Positions 29,656 through 32,995 of a DNA stretch of 32,995 nt are shown here, piece by piece. The notes under the pieces were generated by a model. It made no database searches. It was not told the origin of the DNA and worked only from the letters and a program-made list of their open reading frames with translations. The stretch lies in contig MHBQ01000145.1 of NCBI GenBank assembly GCA_001803315.1, positions 636 through 33,630 on the forward strand, given 5' to 3'. The position numbers were made by a program, and so were the translations under genes. The DNA is from Lentisphaerae bacterium RIFOXYC12_FULL_60_16. Its GTDB lineage: Bacteria > Verrucomicrobiota > Kiritimatiellia > UBA8416 > YA12-FULL-60-10. Every line of letters begins with the position of its first letter. Within the stretch, counting starts at the first letter, position 1.

Positions 29656-29853
29656 CGGGCACCTTTTAAAAGGTAATCGTGGATAAACGTAAATGTGCCT
29701 GTTCGTTACAACAAATGCACTCGAAATGTTGAATGGAGTGATAATAGCGGCAATGGATTTGTAATTTCGTTTCGTCTCGACCCCTGGGCCGTGGACTGGT
29801 AGTTTATTAAAAGCACGCTCGTTATAAGGGTTGATAATTTAAGCGGAGAGGTG
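29656..29853. promoter_or_regulatory. Divergent promoter region with 14-bp palindrome
   Basis: The region separates divergent transcription units. ACCTTTTAAAAGGT (29661-29674) is a perfect palindrome. On the minus strand a possible promoter is TTGTAA (29706-29711) with TTTATC (29682-29687), 18 bases apart, which would place the palindrome at about +1 to +15 and across the binding site of the first membrane gene. A -10-like TTATAA (29822-29827) lies before the plus-strand methyltransferase gene. These are sequence matches only. Confidence 0.42.
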
Positions 29854-30792
29854 ATGGACAAAATCCATAAAGTAACGGTTGGGTGTCCTTTATGCGGGTC
29901 ATCCAACACGATGGTTGTATTGAAGGATCTTATAGACGTGGAAGACCGCATTGAGGGCTGTTATACAGTCGGGCAGTGCGGTGAATGTGGGCTTCACTAC
30001 CTATCAACGCGACCGGATGTTGTCTCGCTTCCTCTATGCTATCGGAGGGACTATCACGCTCAGGCCATGGGGAGGCGGGGTGGTCTGCGAGGATTCCTGT
30101 ATCAGCAGCGCTTCGCCTATCGAGCACGCCGTCTGGAACGCTACGGTCATGGGATGCCTGAATCAGTGTTGGAAATTGGGTGTGGAGATGGGGCCTTTTT
30201 GCGGTATCTAGCAAAACGATGGCGAAGCGTAAAACGGTTGGTGGGTGTAGATCCCGGACTGGGGACGTCGGTTACAGACGTCGACGGGGTTCGCTTGTCG
30301 GGAGGCCACTTTGAGGCGATGGCCTTTATGGATCAGTTTAGCTTAATCCTGCTGTATGATGTGCTTGAGCATGTCTATGAGCCGCTATCCGTCATCCGAA
30401 AGGCTGCAACCCTGCTTGCTCCAGGCGGTCGGTTGATCATTCAGGTTCCGAACTGGGATTCCTGGTGGCGCAAGGTGTTCCCGCGGCACTGGGAAGGGCT
30501 ACAAGTGCCTCGCCATATGAGTTTCTTTACGCCCGGGAGTCTCCAACGCCTGATCGAAATGGCTGATTTGAAGTGTTATGGGATTTTGCCGGTGTATGAT
30601 CCCGGCGAGTTGTCCGTCTCGTTGTGTAACTGGAGTGTCGACCATTGGAGACTCAAGAGTCGTCCCCGGGAACTCCCTGGATTTGCAGGTCTTGCGTTGT
30701 TAGCGGCTCCGCTGGTGGCGATTCAAGTCTTTGGGTGCGGGAATGCAGGAGAGATGGAGTTGGTTGCCGGGAACAATGAGAAGAAGCAGTAA
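29854..30792 (+). CDS. Zinc-ribbon class I methyltransferase (second)
   Basis: This 312-residue protein starts at ATG 29854 (GTG 29851 is adjacent), with GGAGAG before it. Cys11, Cys14, Cys42 and Cys45 form an N-terminal zinc ribbon (GCPLCGSS, GQCGECG). VLEIGCGDGAFL (105-116) is motif I, LLYDVLEHVYEP is the post-motif and PGGRLIIQVPNWDSWW a later strand. PRHWEGLQVPRHMSFFTPGS is typical of the sugar/cell-wall methyltransferase group. A hydrophobic stretch (GFAGLALLAAPLVAIQVFG) near the C-terminus could anchor it to the membrane. It is the same kind of protein as that at 25313 but not a close copy, and it lies 8 bases before the GT-C gene. Confidence 0.86.
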   Translation: MDKIHKVTVGCPLCGSSNTMVVLKDLIDVEDRIEGCYTVGQCGECGLHYLSTRPDVVSLPLCYRRDYHAQAMGRRGGLRGFLYQQRFAYRARRLERYGHGMPESVLEIGCGDGAFLRYLAKRWRSVKRLVGVDPGLGTSVTDVDGVRLSGGHFEAMAFMDQFSLILLYDVLEHVYEPLSVIRKAATLLAPGGRLIIQVPNWDSWWRKVFPRHWEGLQVPRHMSFFTPGSLQRLIEMADLKCYGILPVYDPGELSVSLCNWSVDHWRLKSRPRELPGFAGLALLAAPLVAIQVFGCGNAGEMELVAGNNEKKQ

Positions 30793-30800
30793 GGAGCAGG

Positions 30801-32855
30801 ATGCGAAAATCCACAGACAGAGTCAGGGAAGCGCCGGAGTGCGAAACGTCTGATCGGGTGTGCCGACGGGGATTCAAATGGCTTATGGTGATCGCTCTGG
30901 TGTTCTTGGCTCTGGCGCGTCTTTACAATCTCGGGACCATGGACACGCGGTCGGACGAGGTCTGGGTGTTGCAGTACCTTCAAGCCGGACACGGTACGGG
31001 GGATATGGCGAAATTTTGTTTAGATGAGTTCAAGCCGGGGCGCCAGATGCCTTTGTCCCGGATGACCAACGCAATCCTGCAGGATGTGTTGCGGTGGCCC
31101 GTCAATCTTTTCACTATTCGGTTGCCCTATGCGATCATGGGAATGCTGACCATTATTGCCCTGTATTGTCTGGGAAAAGCAATACCGGGAGACAGGCATC
31201 TTGGATGGGTACTGGCATGGATGGGAGCGATCAACCCCTACCTTTTCCACTGGTCTAAAATTGCGCACAACTACTCGTTCGTGAAGTGCCTGTTCACCTT
31301 TGGTTTAGCTGGATTCGCTTTTGTCATGCGCGATGTTGTGCAGGGTTTGGTCCCACGGAAACGGGTTATTGGCGGATTTTGCGCTGCATCCATTCTGGCA
31401 TGTTATTCGCACATGTCGGTTTGGCCGGCCGTGGGATTGTTGTGGCTGTCATTGGTTGGGTACCTTTGGATACGGCATGAACGGCGTTCATCGGTTTGGA
31501 TACCGGTAGGCGTTGGGTTCGGTTTGCTGGTTATGTCGTTGCTCCCCTGGATGCTAATGTTCATATCTGCCCTGTTCACGGCCAAGGAGACTTTTCTTCC
31601 TCCAAACGCAGATGTTATGACCCAATGGAAACATCTTGCCATTCTTCCCCAGGCCATGACGTGGGGAGGCGGGTGGCGAACGGTTATCACGTATGGTCTT
31701 TTGGTGGCAGCGATTGTTGACGGAGTACTGAACCGCCAGAAACGCAAACGGTTGCTTTACCTCGTTACGGTCACCCTGCTGGTATTTATCGTCCTGTTTG
31801 TCATGCAGTATTACGCAGGTGGAAATTTTGAAGCCGTACGCTATTACACGCCGGTCTGGACCAGCCTGATCCTTGTATCAGGTGTGGGGGTTCTGGCCGT
31901 CGGCCAATGGTTGGCACGTGTTCCCGGATTGGGGCGTTTGGGTGAACTGGGAGGGAGTGCCCTGGCGTCCCTGTTGTTGGGGATGGCTATGGTAAACCCT
32001 TTAATCTGGACCGTTACCCTGCCTGCCACCTCCATCCCGTACACGGTAATCAACCGGTGGATGGACGCCAATCTGCCGGCGGGAGCGCCGGTGTTGGTGG
32101 ATCGGTGGCTTGAGCCCTGGAACGAGATGAAGACCCATGCTCCGAGCAACGTGGTGGTAACGTTCACGATACCCAACGAGCCGGTGGAAATGTTTAAGAA
32201 ATACCAATGGCGGGATACGGCAAAACAGTTCCTGACGCGGTATCCTGATGCCGCCTACCTGGAGATAGTGAAGCAGTATTTCTTCGATCCGACAGTAGGC
32301 TGGTGGGACTGGCCACGACAGTATTTCCGACAGCGGGTGGTTTTTACCAACGAGCAGGCCCTGGCGTTGGCAAGGATCAACATGATGCCCAATCCAATCG
32401 CGACCTTTCCGGGTTCAAATACCAACCGGATCATTACCGAGCTGTTTTACAATACCCGGGACGATATGATTGCTATTGCTCGGCGGGAAGGGCGATCCTG
32501 GGTATTGTTTTATGCCTCCGGGTGGGGATACCACAAGCTGTGGCCGCAAATGCAGGATTTCCGGGATTGGCGGGTATTGGGGGATCGTGCCGTGGTGGAT
32601 ATTCATAATTTAAGCGACCAGTCCACGCAGGTGAAGTTGCGGATACGGGGGGCTGCGCCGGTGGCGGGCAAGTCCATCCGGATTGGTGATGGACCCGGCC
32701 TGGCATTTCCTCGTGGCCAGGTGATGGAGGTGGAGAGCCAGGTATTGGAACTTCGTCCCGGCGCCAATGTCTTTACCATCAGTGGCGGGACCGGGGAATC
32801 CGCGCGGGCCCCGTTGCTGGTGGAAACGATCTTCGTGCAGGCGGCGGGATTGTAG
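30801..32855 (+). CDS. GT-C (family 39-like) membrane glycosyltransferase
   Basis: This is a 684-residue integral membrane protein. After a short basic N-terminus (FKWLMVIALVFLALARLYNL is helix 1), the first periplasmic loop holds DTRSDEVWVLQYL, with the acidic pair expected for GT-C enzymes using polyprenyl-phosphate sugars. About ten further helices follow up to residue about 410 (for instance LLYLVTVTLLVFIVLFVMQY). A large soluble C-terminal domain (about 430-684) with VLVDRWLEPWNEMKTHAP completes the protein and is probably periplasmic. AGGAG lies close before the ATG. It would transfer a sugar from a lipid carrier to a glycan or protein in the periplasm. The donor sugar is not predictable. 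Confidence 0.85.
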   Translation: MRKSTDRVREAPECETSDRVCRRGFKWLMVIALVFLALARLYNLGTMDTRSDEVWVLQYLQAGHGTGDMAKFCLDEFKPGRQMPLSRMTNAILQDVLRWPVNLFTIRLPYAIMGMLTIIALYCLGKAIPGDRHLGWVLAWMGAINPYLFHWSKIAHNYSFVKCLFTFGLAGFAFVMRDVVQGLVPRKRVIGGFCAASILACYSHMSVWPAVGLLWLSLVGYLWIRHERRSSVWIPVGVGFGLLVMSLLPWMLMFISALFTAKETFLPPNADVMTQWKHLAILPQAMTWGGGWRTVITYGLLVAAIVDGVLNRQKRKRLLYLVTVTLLVFIVLFVMQYYAGGNFEAVRYYTPVWTSLILVSGVGVLAVGQWLARVPGLGRLGELGGSALASLLLGMAMVNPLIWTVTLPATSIPYTVINRWMDANLPAGAPVLVDRWLEPWNEMKTHAPSNVVVTFTIPNEPVEMFKKYQWRDTAKQFLTRYPDAAYLEIVKQYFFDPTVGWWDWPRQYFRQRVVFTNEQALALARINMMPNPIATFPGSNTNRIITELFYNTRDDMIAIARREGRSWVLFYASGWGYHKLWPQMQDFRDWRVLGDRAVVDIHNLSDQSTQVKLRIRGAAPVAGKSIRIGDGPGLAFPRGQVMEVESQVLELRPGANVFTISGGTGESARAPLLVETIFVQAAGL

Positions 32856-32878
32856 AGCGAGGGGGAGTGGGGAGCGGA

Positions 32879-32914
32879 AGGGGAAGTGTTCAGTTTCCAG
32901 AGGCCAGTATTCAG
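32879..32914 (+). repeat. GTGTTCAG-family dispersed repeat, copy 3
   Basis: GGGGAAGTGTTCAGTTTCCA is followed by GAGGCCAGTATTCAGT. It is a clear match to the copies at 5468 and 6758, about 26 kb away. Confidence 0.82.
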
Positions 32915-32943
32915 TTGCCCTGTCCCGTCCGGCTGTAGATTGA

Positions 32944-32967
32944 CACTTCTCAAACGGGAGAAGTGCG
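32944..32967. promoter_or_regulatory. Hairpin over a ribosome binding site
   Basis: CACTTCTC (32944-32951) pairs with GAGAAGTG (32958-32965) around a short AAACGG loop. The right arm contains GGGAGAAG, which lies right before ATG 32968. If transcribed, the stem would hide the binding site. Confidence 0.5.
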
Positions 32968-32995
32968 ATGAGGTCATCGATTCGATACAGTGAGG
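32968..32995 (+). CDS. Possible start of a gene cut by the window edge
   Basis: ATG 32968 with GGGAGAAG a few bases upstream opens a frame (MRSSIRYSE) that runs off the window. It is too short to identify. A basic N-terminus and a position just after a dispersed repeat would fit a REP-associated transposase, but that is only a guess. Confidence 0.3.

Overview
The window looks like a chromosomal segment from a GC-rich, glycan-degrading bacterium of the PVC group (Kiritimatiellota, Lentisphaerota or Verrucomicrobiota). This is inferred from three things. The CAZymes are of a kind common there (an NPCBM-linked GH36 enzyme, a GH95-like enzyme and a DUF4038/GH140-like enzyme). There is a GxxExxY-family gene. 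The intergenic spaces are packed with palindromic repeats. No rRNA, tRNA, CRISPR array or complete insertion sequence was seen.

Region 1 (1-11.0 kb) is a carbohydrate-utilisation locus of two divergent operons. On the minus strand, reading leftward from about 5.4 kb, are a two-domain alpha/beta hydrolase, an NPCBM-GH36 alpha-galactosidase-like enzyme and a TIM-barrel glycosidase cut by the window edge. On the plus strand are an acetyl-xylan-esterase-like hydrolase, a GH95-like enzyme and a DUF4038 (GH140-like) enzyme, the last two overlapping by ATGA. A small secreted protein of unknown function (11025-11660, minus) follows tail to tail.

Region 2 (11.66-12.59 kb) is a gene-free island of four or more long hairpins and dispersed repeats.

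Region 3 (12.6-24.4 kb) is a plus-strand surface-glycan or nucleotide-sugar cluster. It holds a GT2-flippase fusion, a nucleotidyltransferase-PfkB kinase fusion with domains in the reverse of HldE order, a GmhA-like isomerase, an SDR epimerase, a HAD phosphatase, an APH-type kinase, a split transketolase, a methyltransferase and a zinc-type alcohol dehydrogenase. Together they suggest synthesis of a heptose-like activated sugar starting from transketolase products.

Within it (21.8-23.4 kb) is a GxxExxY gene (PD-(D/E)XK nuclease-like). Its ribosome binding site, start codon and first seven codons are one copy of a repeat that recurs five times nearby, with two inverted-end copies. A truncated second GxxExxY 5' end supplies the ribosome binding site of the methyltransferase gene. 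Other repeat families form the 3' ends of at least three unrelated genes. I regard this repeat and gene-end interplay as the most interesting feature of the window.

Region 4 (24.4-32.9 kb) is visibly more AT-rich and is probably a separately acquired glycan module. It holds an RmlD-like reductase, two zinc-ribbon methyltransferases, a GT2, a B12-type radical SAM enzyme and a GT-C (family 39-like) membrane glycosyltransferase. Set against these on the minus strand is a pair of small proteins that join three membrane helices to a C-terminal winged helix. A 14-bp perfect palindrome precedes the pair.
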